64,000 nt of DNA from Metaclostridioides mangenotii (lineage in GTDB: Bacteria; Bacillota; Clostridia; Peptostreptococcales; Peptostreptococcaceae). Below, one piece after another: positions 35,779 through 45,246 of this stretch (the stretch's first letter is position 1; every line of letters begins with the position of its first letter). The position numbers were made by a program, and so were the translations under genes. The notes beneath the pieces were generated by a model that saw nothing but the letters and a program-made list of their open reading frames with translations, was not told where the DNA came from and ran no database searches. Location: the NCBI RefSeq assembly GCF_017873185.1, contig NZ_JAGGJX010000005.1:62001-126000 (forward strand). The letters run 5' to 3'.

Positions 35779-38460
35779 ATGAACAAAGATAATGAGAATA
35801 GCCAAAATAAGATAAGAAGAAAAAAAGTTAGTTCTTCTGCTAACGGAGGCAATTCAAATGAATTAAAGAAGAAATCTAAACCTAAAAGGAGAGATAAATT
35901 TAGAAATCTAAGAATAGCCGGTATTGTATTCTTGGTTTTATTTGTTGTTGGTGCTGCTTCAGCTGCAGGTCTTGTTTTTGCATCTTTAAGAGATGTGCAG
36001 CCTGTAACAGAAGCTCTTCTTGATAAGCAAACACATCAATCAACAACAATTAAGTACTCTACTGGAGAAAACTTGGCAATTGCTCCAAATATAAACAAAA
36101 GAACACCAGTTGCTCTCGATCAAATATCAAAAAATTTACAAAACGCAGTAATATCGATTGAAGATGAGCGTTTTTATGAACATAATGGAGTTGATATTAA
36201 AGGTTTATCGAGATCAGTACTAAAAACGATAACTGGTACTAAACAAGGTGGTAGTACAATAGCAATGCAGGTTTCAAAGATGTTGCTTACAACAAGTGAG
36301 CAAAGTCTTCCACGTAAAATCAAAGATATCTATTATGCTTATGAAATGAGTAAATCTGTTAAAAAGGATAAGATCCTTGAAATTTACTTAAATACTTTCT
36401 TCGTAGGTAAGGGGTTATCTGGTGCTGAAGCTGGTGCTAGAGGATATTTTGATAAATCAGCATCTGACCTTACATTAGCTGAATCAGCTATGCTTGCCGG
36501 ATCAACTAAAAATCCATCTAGATTTTCTGCATATAAGACTTCAAAATTGGATGGAAATGAAACAAAAGCTGATTTGGAACACAAATTATTGTTATTTATA
36601 AATACACCAGAAGATGATTTAGACGATCCAAATCAACTTGATTTTGATATGGTAGAAAAGCTCGATGATTGGGATCTTATAACAAGCGATCAATATAAAC
36701 AATTAAAAGCTGGAACTATGGTTGTCAGAAAAGCTATAAACAACCCTGAAGCTAAAGATAGACAAAAAATTGTACTTGATAAAATGCTTGCTCTTAATAA
36801 AATTACCCAAGCTCAATACAATGAGGCTTTAGCTGAAGAAATTATAATTAAACTTCCAGATAAAAAAGAAAAAGTTGCAAACTCTGTTGAAGACTACATT
36901 GAATCAGAAGTTGTTCAAGCTCTTATCGATCAAGGTAATACTGAAGATGAGGCTAAAAACTTATACTACAATGGTGGCCTTACAATAAATACTACTATAG
37001 ATCCTAAAATACAGGAATCAATAGAAGAAGAGTATGATAAAAAAGGAAACTTCCCAGACAATGTAGTCGGTGAAGATGGGGTTATACAACCTCAATCTGG
37101 TATGGTTATACTAGACTACAAGAATGGTGAAATAAGAGGATTAATCGGCGGTAGAAATATAAAAAATAAAAAAGCATTAAATAGAGCTACAATAGCCCAG
37201 CAGCCTGGTTCTACTATCAAACCACTTTCTGTATATACACCTGCTATAGATACTCTTGAGATCACTCAATCTACTAAACTAAGCGACCAAAAAGGTGGAT
37301 ATAAGTTTGATTATGACGGATGGAGCCCTAATACTACAACAAAAGGTGAAGGTTCTATGAGTGTTCGTAAAGCTCTAGAATTTTCTTCAAATACTATAGC
37401 AGTTAAAACTGCTGAGATGCTTGGAGATACAAAGGAAGAATGTATCGATATAATGATAGATTACTTGAGAAATTTCGGTATCACAAGTGTTAGAGATAGT
37501 AAGGTTGATACAAGAGATAGATCTTTCCCTGCCCTTACTTTAGGTGGTATGACTAGAGGTATATCTCCACTTGAAATGGCATCAGCATATGGTACTCTAG
37601 CTAACGGTGGAGTTTACGTTCAACCAACTGTATTTACTACGATTACGACATTCGATGGTCAGCTTCTTGTAAAGAATTCTCCAGAGGAACATAAAGTTGT
37701 AGAACCTGAAGTAGCGTACGTTATGACAGATATGCTACTGGGTGTTGTAAGTGAAGGTGGAGGTAAAAAAGCTAACATTCCAAATGGAATGCCTGTCGCT
37801 GGAAAAACTGGTACAACAAACAGCTCAAAAGATGTATGGTTCGTTGGATACACTCCTTACTATGTAGGTGCTACGTACATAGGGGATGATTCACGTATTG
37901 ATAAAAATAAAAAATCTATACCTCGTAGAAGTATCAGTGGTGGTAGTGGAACAGCTGCTACATTATGGTCAAAAGTAATGTCTAAAGTTCACAAAAACTT
38001 AGATGTTGCAGACTTTGAAGTTCCAAGCAAGGTTTACTTCGCTAAGATAAATCTTATCGATGGCGGTAGACAATCAACTGGATCAAAAGCTGCATTTATT
38101 GAAGGAACATCTCCAACAAGATACAGCTCTCAACCTTCTCCAACACAAGCTAACCAAAACAGACCTAATACTGATGAGAATCAAGGTAATAATGGTCAAG
38201 GTAATGGAAATGGCGATGGAGACGGAGATGGAGGAAATCCACCAACTGGTGGTGGCAATACCGGCGGTGGCAATAATGGCGATGGTGGTAACACTGGCGG
38301 TGGTAATACCGGTGGCGGTAATACTGGCGGTGGTGATGGCGGCACTGATGGTGGTAATACTGGTGGTGGTAATACCGGTGGTGGTAATACCGGTGGCGGT
38401 AATAATGGCGGTGGTGATGGCGGCACTAGTGGTGGCAATACTGGCGGCGTAACTGAATAG
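35779..38460 (+). CDS. Class A penicillin-binding protein (PBP1A-like)
   Basis: The 893-residue protein has a basic cytoplasmic tail of about 50 residues and one membrane anchor (IVFLVLFVVGAASAAGLVF). The GT51 glycosyltransferase follows (ISIEDERFYEHNGVDIKGL, GGSTIAMQVSKM, KILEIYLNTFFVGKG). The transpeptidase has PGSTIKPLSVY (active Ser), SSNTIAV and KTGTT motifs. It polymerises and cross-links peptidoglycan. The last 75 residues or so are a Gly/Asn/Thr/Asp repeat, outside the catalytic domains and exposed beyond the membrane. The gene is monocistronic with a strong terminator. Confidence 0.93.
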   Translation: MNKDNENSQNKIRRKKVSSSANGGNSNELKKKSKPKRRDKFRNLRIAGIVFLVLFVVGAASAAGLVFASLRDVQPVTEALLDKQTHQSTTIKYSTGENLAIAPNINKRTPVALDQISKNLQNAVISIEDERFYEHNGVDIKGLSRSVLKTITGTKQGGSTIAMQVSKMLLTTSEQSLPRKIKDIYYAYEMSKSVKKDKILEIYLNTFFVGKGLSGAEAGARGYFDKSASDLTLAESAMLAGSTKNPSRFSAYKTSKLDGNETKADLEHKLLLFINTPEDDLDDPNQLDFDMVEKLDDWDLITSDQYKQLKAGTMVVRKAINNPEAKDRQKIVLDKMLALNKITQAQYNEALAEEIIIKLPDKKEKVANSVEDYIESEVVQALIDQGNTEDEAKNLYYNGGLTINTTIDPKIQESIEEEYDKKGNFPDNVVGEDGVIQPQSGMVILDYKNGEIRGLIGGRNIKNKKALNRATIAQQPGSTIKPLSVYTPAIDTLEITQSTKLSDQKGGYKFDYDGWSPNTTTKGEGSMSVRKALEFSSNTIAVKTAEMLGDTKEECIDIMIDYLRNFGITSVRDSKVDTRDRSFPALTLGGMTRGISPLEMASAYGTLANGGVYVQPTVFTTITTFDGQLLVKNSPEEHKVVEPEVAYVMTDMLLGVVSEGGGKKANIPNGMPVAGKTGTTNSSKDVWFVGYTPYYVGATYIGDDSRIDKNKKSIPRRSISGGSGTAATLWSKVMSKVHKNLDVADFEVPSKVYFAKINLIDGGRQSTGSKAAFIEGTSPTRYSSQPSPTQANQNRPNTDENQGNNGQGNGNGDGDGDGGNPPTGGGNTGGGNNGDGGNTGGGNTGGGNTGGGDGGTDGGNTGGGNTGGGNTGGGNNGGGDGGTSGGNTGGVTE
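38205..38455 (+). repeat. GGGNT-type coding repeat in the PBP tail
   Basis: About 80 codons encode units such as GGGNTGGGNN, GDGGNTGGGNT and GGGDGGTDGGNTGG, the last appearing twice with D/S exchange. The DNA is visibly richer in G and C than its surroundings and creates shadow reading frames on both strands. Length variation by slippage is likely. Confidence 0.85.
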
Positions 38461-38467
38461 TTTACTT

Positions 38468-38497
38468 AAAAAAGGCACTCAAAAGAGTGCCTTTTTT
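38468..38497 (+). terminator. Terminator of the PBP gene
   Basis: AAAAAAGGCACTC and GAGTGCCTTTTTT pair around AAAA, an ideal hairpin with T6. Confidence 0.92.
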
Positions 38498-38672
38498 AAT
38501 CTAAAATAATTTTATTTTTATGTTTTGAATACAGCTAAATATTATATCTTCAATTTAGTAAATGTAAATATTAAATACTAATTACATCATAATGCTAACA
38601 AATAGCTTTCTTAATTATTTAAGTTTTTATTGATCTATGCTATAATATATGAAAAATTTAGGAAGTGATTAT

Positions 38673-39455
38673 ATGTCTAAAATACTTACCACTAATGAAT
38701 GGATAGTGCTAAATGATATTATTTATAAAATTAATTTAGCAGAAGACTATAGGGACGTTCAAAAAAAATTTTTAGAACAAATTAATTTATTGATTCCAAG
38801 TACTGCAACATGCTTTTTTCTATCAGATGACAAAGATAATGGCTTCTTATCGTATCCAATGCCTCATGGAGAACTCACAATGAGTAATCTTGAAGAATAT
38901 CTGTTAAATGGACAAGATCTAGACTACCTAAAAGATATCATGATATCTGGAAAATGTATGGTCTATAAAGAAACTGACTTTATGATTGAAGAGATGAGGA
39001 TTCAAACTGAATACTATAAAAAGTACTACAAATCTAAAAACCTCCATTACTGCGTTCAATTAATCTTAGCACACAAAAGTCAATTTATGGGTGTTGTATC
39101 TTTTTATAATTCACAAGCATCTGGGGACTACTCAGAAAAAGATATCTTTATACTAGAAACATTAAAAACACACTTGTCACTTTGTTTGTACAAGTCTTTT
39201 TATCTTCCAAAACATTCAAAAAATAAAGATCTCCTATCTAAAAAATTCTCTCAACTTCATATTATATCGACCCAATACAACTTAACTAGGCGGGAATCTG
39301 AAGTCTTAAGATTAATTGTAGACAATCTTACCAACGGCGAAATTTCTGAAAGGCTGTATATTTCTATTAATACTCTAAAGAAACACATTGTAAATATATA
39401 TAATAAACTCGGTGTTTCTAATAGAACCCAGTTGTTAAAATTAACTAAAAATTAA
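38673..39455 (+). CDS. LuxR-family regulator with a GAF-like N-terminus
   Basis: The 260-residue protein has an N-terminal alpha/beta domain of about 170 residues (IPSTATCFFLSDDKDNGFL, MGVVSFYNSQASGDYSEKDI) resembling a GAF sensor. A LuxR HTH follows: LTRRESEVLRLIVDNLTNGE, ISERLYISINTLKKHIVNIY, NKLGVSNRTQLLKL. It has no receiver Asp. It likely senses a small molecule. The amidase and MFS genes just downstream on the opposite strand are candidate targets. The ATG at 38673 follows AGGAAGTG; an ATG 24 bp upstream precedes this site. Confidence 0.85.
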   Translation: MSKILTTNEWIVLNDIIYKINLAEDYRDVQKKFLEQINLLIPSTATCFFLSDDKDNGFLSYPMPHGELTMSNLEEYLLNGQDLDYLKDIMISGKCMVYKETDFMIEEMRIQTEYYKKYYKSKNLHYCVQLILAHKSQFMGVVSFYNSQASGDYSEKDIFILETLKTHLSLCLYKSFYLPKHSKNKDLLSKKFSQLHIISTQYNLTRRESEVLRLIVDNLTNGEISERLYISINTLKKHIVNIYNKLGVSNRTQLLKLTKN

Positions 39456-39497
39456 TTATTTCTTGTGTAATTGTGTATCCTGAATAAGTAGAAAATT

Positions 39498-39544
39498 AAA
39501 AGTTATCTAAAAGACTTTACTGTATATCTTTGAGATAACTTTTT
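39498..39544. terminator. Terminator between the LuxR and amidase genes
   Basis: AAAAGTTATCT and AGATAACTTTT are arms of a hairpin lying between convergent genes. Confidence 0.65.
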
Positions 39545-39585
39545 AAATATTATTTAGTTAATTTAATTATTACTTTATTTAAAAT

Positions 39586-40566
39586 CTATTTTCCTAAGAA
39601 ATCTTCTAAATTCTTTTCTAATTTATTAAAATCGATATCTACTTCATTTCTATTTCCAATTTCACAAACTCCAACTGGTTTTACATCAGCTTCATATTCA
39701 TCTATATTTGTAGGAGTCTTTCTAAGTCCTTTAAATATGGGTGCACTTGTAATATCATCTGCGTAAGGCATCGGAAAATTGTAGTCTCTCAGATGCTGCA
39801 GGTAGTGATCTAAAAACATTGTTCCATACTCTCTAGATCTCCTTACTAAATCTAAATCCAGTGTAACTGTACATATAGTTTCAGTTTGACCTGCTTCCCA
39901 TAGAAGTTGTCCTTCTGGGTTTACTACTAATGAATTTCCATATAGATGAGCTCCATTAAAGAATCCTACGCAATTTGTGGATACTAAAAACGCTTGATTT
40001 TCTAAAGCACGTGTAAAATGTACATTTTTATTTAGACCGTATAGCTCCTGTGGATCAAGAGTCAATTTAACAAGCACTTCTGCTCCCATTAAAGTTTCGT
40101 TTCTTGAAATTTCGGGGAAATTTAGATCGTAGCAAATCTGCACTCCAACTTTTGTATCTTTTTCTGGTATATCGAATACAACGTATTTTTTACCTGGTTC
40201 TGCTAAATCTTCCGATGGTCTCCATGGAGCCATTTTACGGTAAACATCTATAAGTTCACCATTTGGATTAAAAATAGGTGCCGAGTTGTAGAACTTACCC
40301 TTTGGCAAATCGTCGTGTTTTTCATACATGCTTCCAGGTATAAAATAAATTCCATGTTTTTTTGCAATACCGCTGAAAAACTCTGTCATTGATCCAGGAA
40401 TATACTGAGGTGTGAAGCTTTCTATACACTCCACTCCAACTATTAACTCCGGTTTGTGATATGCTGACATCAATTCATTCGTTTTTTTCTCAATATATCT
40501 AAGATTGACTGCTGTATCATGATCAACTGGCATTTGAATTATCCCTACATTTAAAAATCTTCCCAT
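39586..40566 (-). CDS. Nitrilase-superfamily C-N hydrolase
   Basis: The 326-residue protein starts NVGIIQMPVDHDTAVNL, and the Glu-Lys-Cys triad is visible: GVECIESF, VYRKMAPWRPSE and VGVQICYDLNFPE. MGAEVLVKLT and FTRALENQAFLVSTNCVGF follow, as in aliphatic amidases and formamidases. It hydrolyses an amide or nitrile to acid and ammonia. The length suggests the aliphatic amidase branch; the substrate is unknown. The MFS gene 144 bp upstream is transcribed in the same direction and may import its substrate. Confidence 0.85.
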   Translation of the reverse strand: MGRFLNVGIIQMPVDHDTAVNLRYIEKKTNELMSAYHKPELIVGVECIESFTPQYIPGSMTEFFSGIAKKHGIYFIPGSMYEKHDDLPKGKFYNSAPIFNPNGELIDVYRKMAPWRPSEDLAEPGKKYVVFDIPEKDTKVGVQICYDLNFPEISRNETLMGAEVLVKLTLDPQELYGLNKNVHFTRALENQAFLVSTNCVGFFNGAHLYGNSLVVNPEGQLLWEAGQTETICTVTLDLDLVRRSREYGTMFLDHYLQHLRDYNFPMPYADDITSAPIFKGLRKTPTNIDEYEADVKPVGVCEIGNRNEVDIDFNKLEKNLEDFLGK

Positions 40567-40710
40567 AGTACTTCCTCCTTTTTTACTATTATTTTTTAAA
40601 ATTTAAGATTTCATTTATTTAGCAATTTCGTTAAAATATACAATACAAAATAATTTTAATCTACCGAAACACCACTCAAATGATACACTAACTAAATTGA
40701 AATTGCTTAA

Positions 40711-41991
40711 TCAAGCAATAGATTTACCATTATGTTTGGATACTATTTTTATCAGGGTCAAACATGCAAATACACCTATTAACGCAAGGGCAGCACATAC
40801 TCCCCACCCAACGGTCCATAGACCTCTCACTCCAAATATAACTCCAACAACAAAAGGAGCTATAGGCATCATCATGTCTCCGAATCCACCGATAAAGCCT
40901 GTCGAAATTGTAAGGGTTTCTTCGCTAAACACATCTGGAAGAACTGAGTAAAAAACGCCAAGTCCCCAAGATGCCCCAAAAGAGAAAAATAACACTGCTG
41001 CATAAAGTACACTAAAACTTCCAGAAGATGAAATTAGCAATACTAATATAGATGCAACTATTATAATAGAACCAGCCATCAGTACACCTATTCTTCCTAT
41101 TGCTTTATTTTTGCTCTTTGATGCAAAGTAGTCTGAGCATTTACCAGAGATTAGACAAGCTGATATCATACCTATTGTAACTGCTACTCCAAGGTTTCCA
41201 TTTTGAATTTCACTGTAACCTAGAGAACTCCCATAAAGCGGTAAATCTACTGAAATAGCTTGCACAGCGAAAGTTGTAGGTATAAATGCTAGTATTAAGC
41301 AGTATACTACAGGCATTTTTAAAAGAACTGAAATAGATACTCCTTTTTTCTTAGAACTTTGTGCTTCAAGTTTAACAGTTTCCTCTGCTGCCAATTCATT
41401 TGCAGAATGTTCCCTTTCTTTAACTGTGAAAATCCACAGAAGACATATCGCAACTATAGCTATACTTATTGCATGAAATGAGGCTACCCAGCCCCATTTA
41501 TTGATAACAAATCCGGCAAATGTAGCTCCAATACCACCACCACCGTAAAATATACCATTAAATGCTGCTGTAGCTATTCCTGTTTGAGTGTCTTTCACCC
41601 AGTCCATAATTATAAGTAAAAATACTGGAAATACTATCGATGTGAAACCTTGAATAAATTTTAGAACAAAAAAGATAAATACTGAGTTGTTGTAGGGAAA
41701 AATCGACTGAGGGATTACAGTAAGTAACATCCCGAGTAGAATAGTCTTTTTAGCTCCTAATGCTTTGAAACAAAATCCCGAAATCATCATCGAGATAACA
41801 ACAGCTATAGTCTTTACTGTGTCTCCAATAAGTAAGATATCTTGTGAAACCTGCATCTTTTCTGATAAATATACTACTGCCATAGAGAATTGGGGGAAAC
41901 CTGCTGAAAGCAAGCAACCTATAGATGCGCTTAATATTGCTATATACCAACCATAAGCATTATTCTTATTAGTCCCTTCAGTGTTAGCCAT
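40711..41991 (-). CDS. MFS transporter
   Basis: The 426-residue protein has 12 predicted helices in two halves with a basic central loop (VKEREHSANELAAEETVKLEA to KKKG). The loop after helix 2 reads GFCFKALGAKKTILLG, the MFS A-motif position. It is probably a proton symporter for a small organic anion, possibly related to oxalate/formate or monocarboxylate types. Its neighbour is a C-N hydrolase, so it may carry an amide. Start context is modest, with AGGGAGTG before the ATG. Confidence 0.85.
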   Translation of the reverse strand: MANTEGTNKNNAYGWYIAILSASIGCLLSAGFPQFSMAVVYLSEKMQVSQDILLIGDTVKTIAVVISMMISGFCFKALGAKKTILLGMLLTVIPQSIFPYNNSVFIFFVLKFIQGFTSIVFPVFLLIIMDWVKDTQTGIATAAFNGIFYGGGGIGATFAGFVINKWGWVASFHAISIAIVAICLLWIFTVKEREHSANELAAEETVKLEAQSSKKKGVSISVLLKMPVVYCLILAFIPTTFAVQAISVDLPLYGSSLGYSEIQNGNLGVAVTIGMISACLISGKCSDYFASKSKNKAIGRIGVLMAGSIIIVASILVLLISSSGSFSVLYAAVLFFSFGASWGLGVFYSVLPDVFSEETLTISTGFIGGFGDMMMPIAPFVVGVIFGVRGLWTVGWGVCAALALIGVFACLTLIKIVSKHNGKSIA

Positions 41992-42090
41992 TTAGTTCAC
42001 TCCCTTATTTTTATAAAAGTCTAATGTATTTCTTATCTTACTGTTTTTAAATTCCGGATAGATTAGTCTTTTTTCAAAAATAATTCTGTC

Positions 42091-42104
42091 ATTAGTTAAC
42101 TAAT
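42091..42104. promoter_or_regulatory. Short palindrome upstream of the MFS gene
   Basis: ATTAGTTAACTAAT is a 14-bp perfect palindrome about 100 bp upstream of the MFS start. It could be an operator for the nearby LuxR-type regulator, but AT-rich DNA gives such dyads by chance. Confidence 0.3.
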
Positions 42105-42255
42105 ATAGTAATTGTAATCATTATATCATCAAGATCTAACTCTCAAAATGAGACTAATGTCGTATTTTTATAACTAAATAGTTCTAAAAGTCATAAAATA
42201 TAATTTAATATAAGTATTTTTACGACAAATAATATAATTAATTTTTTTATAAAAA

Positions 42256-42302
42256 TTCCCCTTAGAGTAAACAATTTTTATATCGTCTACTTTAAGGGGA
42301 AC
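42256..42302 (-). terminator. Terminator of the spoVA operon
   Basis: TTCCCCTTAgAGTAaAC and GTctACTttAAGGGGAA pair imperfectly, with a stable TTCCCC/GGGGAA base. Confidence 0.75.
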
Positions 42303-42342
42303 TTTTAACTTTTATTTTAATTATTAAATATTGTTTATTTTT

Positions 42343-42705
42343 TTATGGCTTGGGCTTTGATTTAAATATAACTGCCATAGTATAACCAAAGAATATTGCA
42401 GCTGCAATACCGCCAGCTGTTGCAATAGTACCTCCTGTAAATATTCCAATAAACCCGTCTGTATCAATAGCTTTCTTAACTCCTTCTGCTAAAGAATATC
42501 CAAATCCTATTATTGGTACTGTCGCACCAGCTTCTCCGAATTTTACTAAAGGTTCGTATATACCTAAAAATGCCAAAATCACCCCGCTGGTTACATAACT
42601 AACTAGTACATAAGGCGACTGTACTTTAAATTGATCCATCATAATCTGGGCTATCAAACAAATAATTCCACCTACAAAAAATACTCTTAAATACTCCATC
42701 AACAT
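42343..42705 (-). CDS. spoVAE: Spore DPA uptake protein SpoVAE
   Basis: The 120-residue protein has three to four membrane helices. VFFVGGIICLIAQIMMDQFK, VTSGVILAFLGIYEPLVKFGEAGATVPI and GFGYSLAEGVKKAI match SpoVAEb. It is the third gene of spoVACDE, 11 bp after spoVAD. The complex imports dipicolinic acid into the forespore and releases it in germination. The glycine-rich end (GGTIATAGGIAAAIFFG) is typical. Confidence 0.94.
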   Translation of the reverse strand: MLMEYLRVFFVGGIICLIAQIMMDQFKVQSPYVLVSYVTSGVILAFLGIYEPLVKFGEAGATVPIIGFGYSLAEGVKKAIDTDGFIGIFTGGTIATAGGIAAAIFFGYTMAVIFKSKPKP

Positions 42706-42716
42706 AATATCACTTC

Positions 42717-43730
42717 CTATTCATTAACTACTACCACCGCATGTGCCACACATGGTATAGTCTCTTTCTGTAGTGTACTCGTTGGAGACAACAAAGCTCC
42801 TGTAGACACCAACATTACTTTATTGAACTCTTTATTTTTTAGTTTTTGATAAATATACCCAGTAAATACTGTAGCAGAGCATCCACATCCACTACCACCA
42901 CAGTGTACATCTTGCTTTTCTAGATCAAATATTTCTATACCGCAATCTATATGTGTTTTAGATATATCTACGCCTTTTTCTTTAAGTATATCCACCAATA
43001 TTTGTTTACCAAATATTCCTAGATCCCCTGTTGCAATTACGTCAAAACTATCTGGGTCATCATTTGTATCTTTAAAGTAAGAGTATATTGTATCTATTGC
43101 AGATGGAGCCATTGCTGCTCCCATATTGTTTCCATCTTTAATTCCTTTGTCTACAACTTTTCCTATAGTAATATATTTAACTTTTGGACCGTCTCCATTT
43201 GGTGCTATCAAAACACTTCCAGAACCTGTTACTGTCCACTGTGCTGTCATAGGTTTTTGATTACCTAGCTCTAACGGAAATCTAAACTGTCTCTCTGCAG
43301 TACAGTAGTGACTTGAAGTTCCTGCAAGTACTAAATCAGAAAAACCTCCATCAACTATCATAGAAGCTAAACTAATTCCCTCAGACATGGTAGAACACGC
43401 CCCGTATATCCCTAAAAATGGTATATCTAACTCTCTTGCTGCAAAGGATGCTGGAGTAATCTGATTTATTAAATCACCAGCAAACATGTACTCTACATCT
43501 TTTAATTCTTTTCCAGACTTTTTAACTGTATTTTCCATTGAGGTTTTGAGCATTTTACTCTCTGCTTTTTCCCAGCTCTTTTCTCCATACATGTCGTCAG
43601 TAAGTACAAGATCAAAATACTCATTTAAAGGTCCTTCTCCCTCTTTTTTGCCGACAATTGAAGATGCTGATATTATTGTCGGATTGTTTTCCAATTTAAC
43701 TGTTCTGCTACCAATTCTCTTGTTTTTCAT
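42717..43730 (-). CDS. spoVAD: Spore DPA-binding protein SpoVAD
   Basis: The 337-residue protein has a thiolase-like fold. PTIISASSIVGKKEGEGPL opens it, with the GIYGACSTMSEGISLASMIVDGG and HYCTAERQFRFPLELGNQ segments of SpoVAD. It binds dipicolinic acid at the membrane with SpoVAC and SpoVAE. The chosen ATG follows AAAGGTGTGTG; an upstream ATG (43769) adds 13 residues. The length equals that of Bacillus SpoVAD. Confidence 0.95.
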   Translation of the reverse strand: MKNKRIGSRTVKLENNPTIISASSIVGKKEGEGPLNEYFDLVLTDDMYGEKSWEKAESKMLKTSMENTVKKSGKELKDVEYMFAGDLINQITPASFAARELDIPFLGIYGACSTMSEGISLASMIVDGGFSDLVLAGTSSHYCTAERQFRFPLELGNQKPMTAQWTVTGSGSVLIAPNGDGPKVKYITIGKVVDKGIKDGNNMGAAMAPSAIDTIYSYFKDTNDDPDSFDVIATGDLGIFGKQILVDILKEKGVDISKTHIDCGIEIFDLEKQDVHCGGSGCGCSATVFTGYIYQKLKNKEFNKVMLVSTGALLSPTSTLQKETIPCVAHAVVVVNE

Positions 43731-43829
43731 AACACACACACCTTTAAAATTACATTTTAAGTATTTCACCTTAATTTATTTCTTTGAAATTAAGCAATAT
43801 TAGCTAAATTAATACTTTCGCTTTATTAT

Positions 43830-44306
43830 TTACTTTATCATTAAAAAAATATAATAAATAAAACCACAAAGTATTGATGAGCCTATTCCGTAAACAAGTA
43901 CAGGACCAGCAACTTTAAATAAATTTGCACCAACACCCATTACATAGCCTTCTTGTTTATGCTCCATAGCTGGCGAAACTATTGAGTTTGCAAACCCAGT
44001 TATCGGAACAATAGAACCTGCTCCAGCTCTTTTTCCCAATAGGTCGTACACTCCAAGACCTGTCAAAAAAGCACCTATAAATATTAGCGTAATAGATGTT
44101 GAAGTTGCCGCTGCAAGCTTATCTAAACCAAAAGAATTTGTCCAAATATTATTTATAAACTGACCTAGTACACAAATCAGCCCTCCTACAACAAACGCAT
44201 TTATATAGTTTTTTACAAATGTAGGCTTTGGACTGATCTTTTCCACATATTCTTGATATTTTTTATTATTATCAAGGTAAACTTCTTTATATTTTTTATT
44301 TTCCAT
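43830..44306 (-). CDS. spoVAC: Spore DPA channel protein SpoVAC
   Basis: The 158-residue protein has a charged 35-residue N-terminus, then four helices with AFVVGGLICVLGQFINNIW, SITLIFIGAFLTGLGVYDLL and GKRAGAGSIVPITGFANSI, the SpoVAC signature. It acts as the mechanosensitive part of the DPA channel. The ATG follows GAGAGGTG. It is downstream of sigF on the same strand, but a terminator-like hairpin lies between, so it likely has its own forespore promoter. Confidence 0.95.
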   Translation of the reverse strand: MENKKYKEVYLDNNKKYQEYVEKISPKPTFVKNYINAFVVGGLICVLGQFINNIWTNSFGLDKLAAATSTSITLIFIGAFLTGLGVYDLLGKRAGAGSIVPITGFANSIVSPAMEHKQEGYVMGVGANLFKVAGPVLVYGIGSSILCGFIYYIFLMIK

Positions 44307-44349
44307 ATAAACACCTCTCATATCTATTATCTGTAAAAAGCAAAAAAAT

Positions 44350-44385
44350 AAACCCTTAATTTCTAATATTTAGAATTAAGAGTTT
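44350..44385 (-). terminator. Hairpin between sigF and spoVAC
   Basis: AAACccTTAATTtCTAA and TTAGaATTAAgaGTTT pair around TAT. Followed by T runs on the minus strand, it probably attenuates or ends the spoIIA transcript. Confidence 0.6.
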
Positions 44386-44451
44386 AAATCTTATAAAGTA
44401 TTCTTTATAATATTACTTTTCAATTTGGTTTTAAGCGCTTATATTTAAAAT

Positions 44452-45216
44452 TTAACTTATGTATTCTTTAAGCTTTGAAAGCACTTTTTTCTCGATTCTT
44501 GAAACTTGCACCTGTGAAATATTAAGCATCTGACCTATTTCGCTCTGAGTCAGGTCTTCAAAATATCTAAGTACTATTATCTGTCTCTCACGTTTTTCTA
44601 ATTTATTCAGAATATCTTTTAAAAGTATATTGTCTATTGCTTTTTCTTCTTCACACTCACCCTGCATGCTTATTTTGTCTATTAAACATATAGGAGCACC
44701 TTCTTCTTCGTGTATAACTCCATGCAAATACTCAACGCTGAAATTAGCTTCAAGAGCCATAACTAAATCTTCTTTTTCTATTTCTAAAATCTTCGCAAGC
44801 TCTTCAACACTAGGCTCGCGTCCAAGTTTCTTTGTCATAATCTCACTTTGCATTTTAGCTCTTACAGCTATTTGCTTAAGGGATCTAGAAACTTTTATCA
44901 TTCCATCATCTCTCAAATACCTTTTTATTTCTCCTAAAATCATTGGAACGGCATATGTAGAAAACTTAACGTTAAATTTGGGATCAAATTTATATATAGA
45001 TTTAATCAGTCCAATAGATCCAAGCTGAAATAAATCATCTCTATCGTACCCTATATTTAAAAACTTTGAAACCACACTTCTAACTAAACCTAAATTACTT
45101 GATATCAATATTTCCTTAGCTTCTTCATCTCCATTTTGAACTCTCTCAATCAGCTCAAGAGTCTCTTCATGGGTAAGAAGTCTCTTTTTTTCTTCTCTCG
45201 TAGCAGTTGTCCCCAT
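44452..45216 (-). CDS. sigF: Forespore sigma factor SigF
   Basis: The 254-residue protein is a group 3 sigma factor. Region 2 has DRDDLFQLGSIGLIKSIYKFD and KFSTYAVPMILGEIKRYLRD. Region 4 has RERQIIVLRYFEDLTQSEIG, QMLNISQVQVSRIEKKVLSKL. SigF directs early forespore genes and is held by SpoIIAB. It is the third gene of spoIIAA-spoIIAB-sigF, 30 bp after spoIIAB. Confidence 0.97.
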   Translation of the reverse strand: MGTTATREEKKRLLTHEETLELIERVQNGDEEAKEILISSNLGLVRSVVSKFLNIGYDRDDLFQLGSIGLIKSIYKFDPKFNVKFSTYAVPMILGEIKRYLRDDGMIKVSRSLKQIAVRAKMQSEIMTKKLGREPSVEELAKILEIEKEDLVMALEANFSVEYLHGVIHEEEGAPICLIDKISMQGECEEEKAIDNILLKDILNKLEKRERQIIVLRYFEDLTQSEIGQMLNISQVQVSRIEKKVLSKLKEYIS

Positions 45217-45246
45217 AATAAAACCTCAATTCTCTTCGGACTTTAT

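Noticed and set aside
38060-38478. Long open frames on both strands across the PBP tail.
   Set aside because: They are shadows of the GGGNT repeat, with repeated Thr/Ile, Pro or Val/Ala patterns and no start signals.
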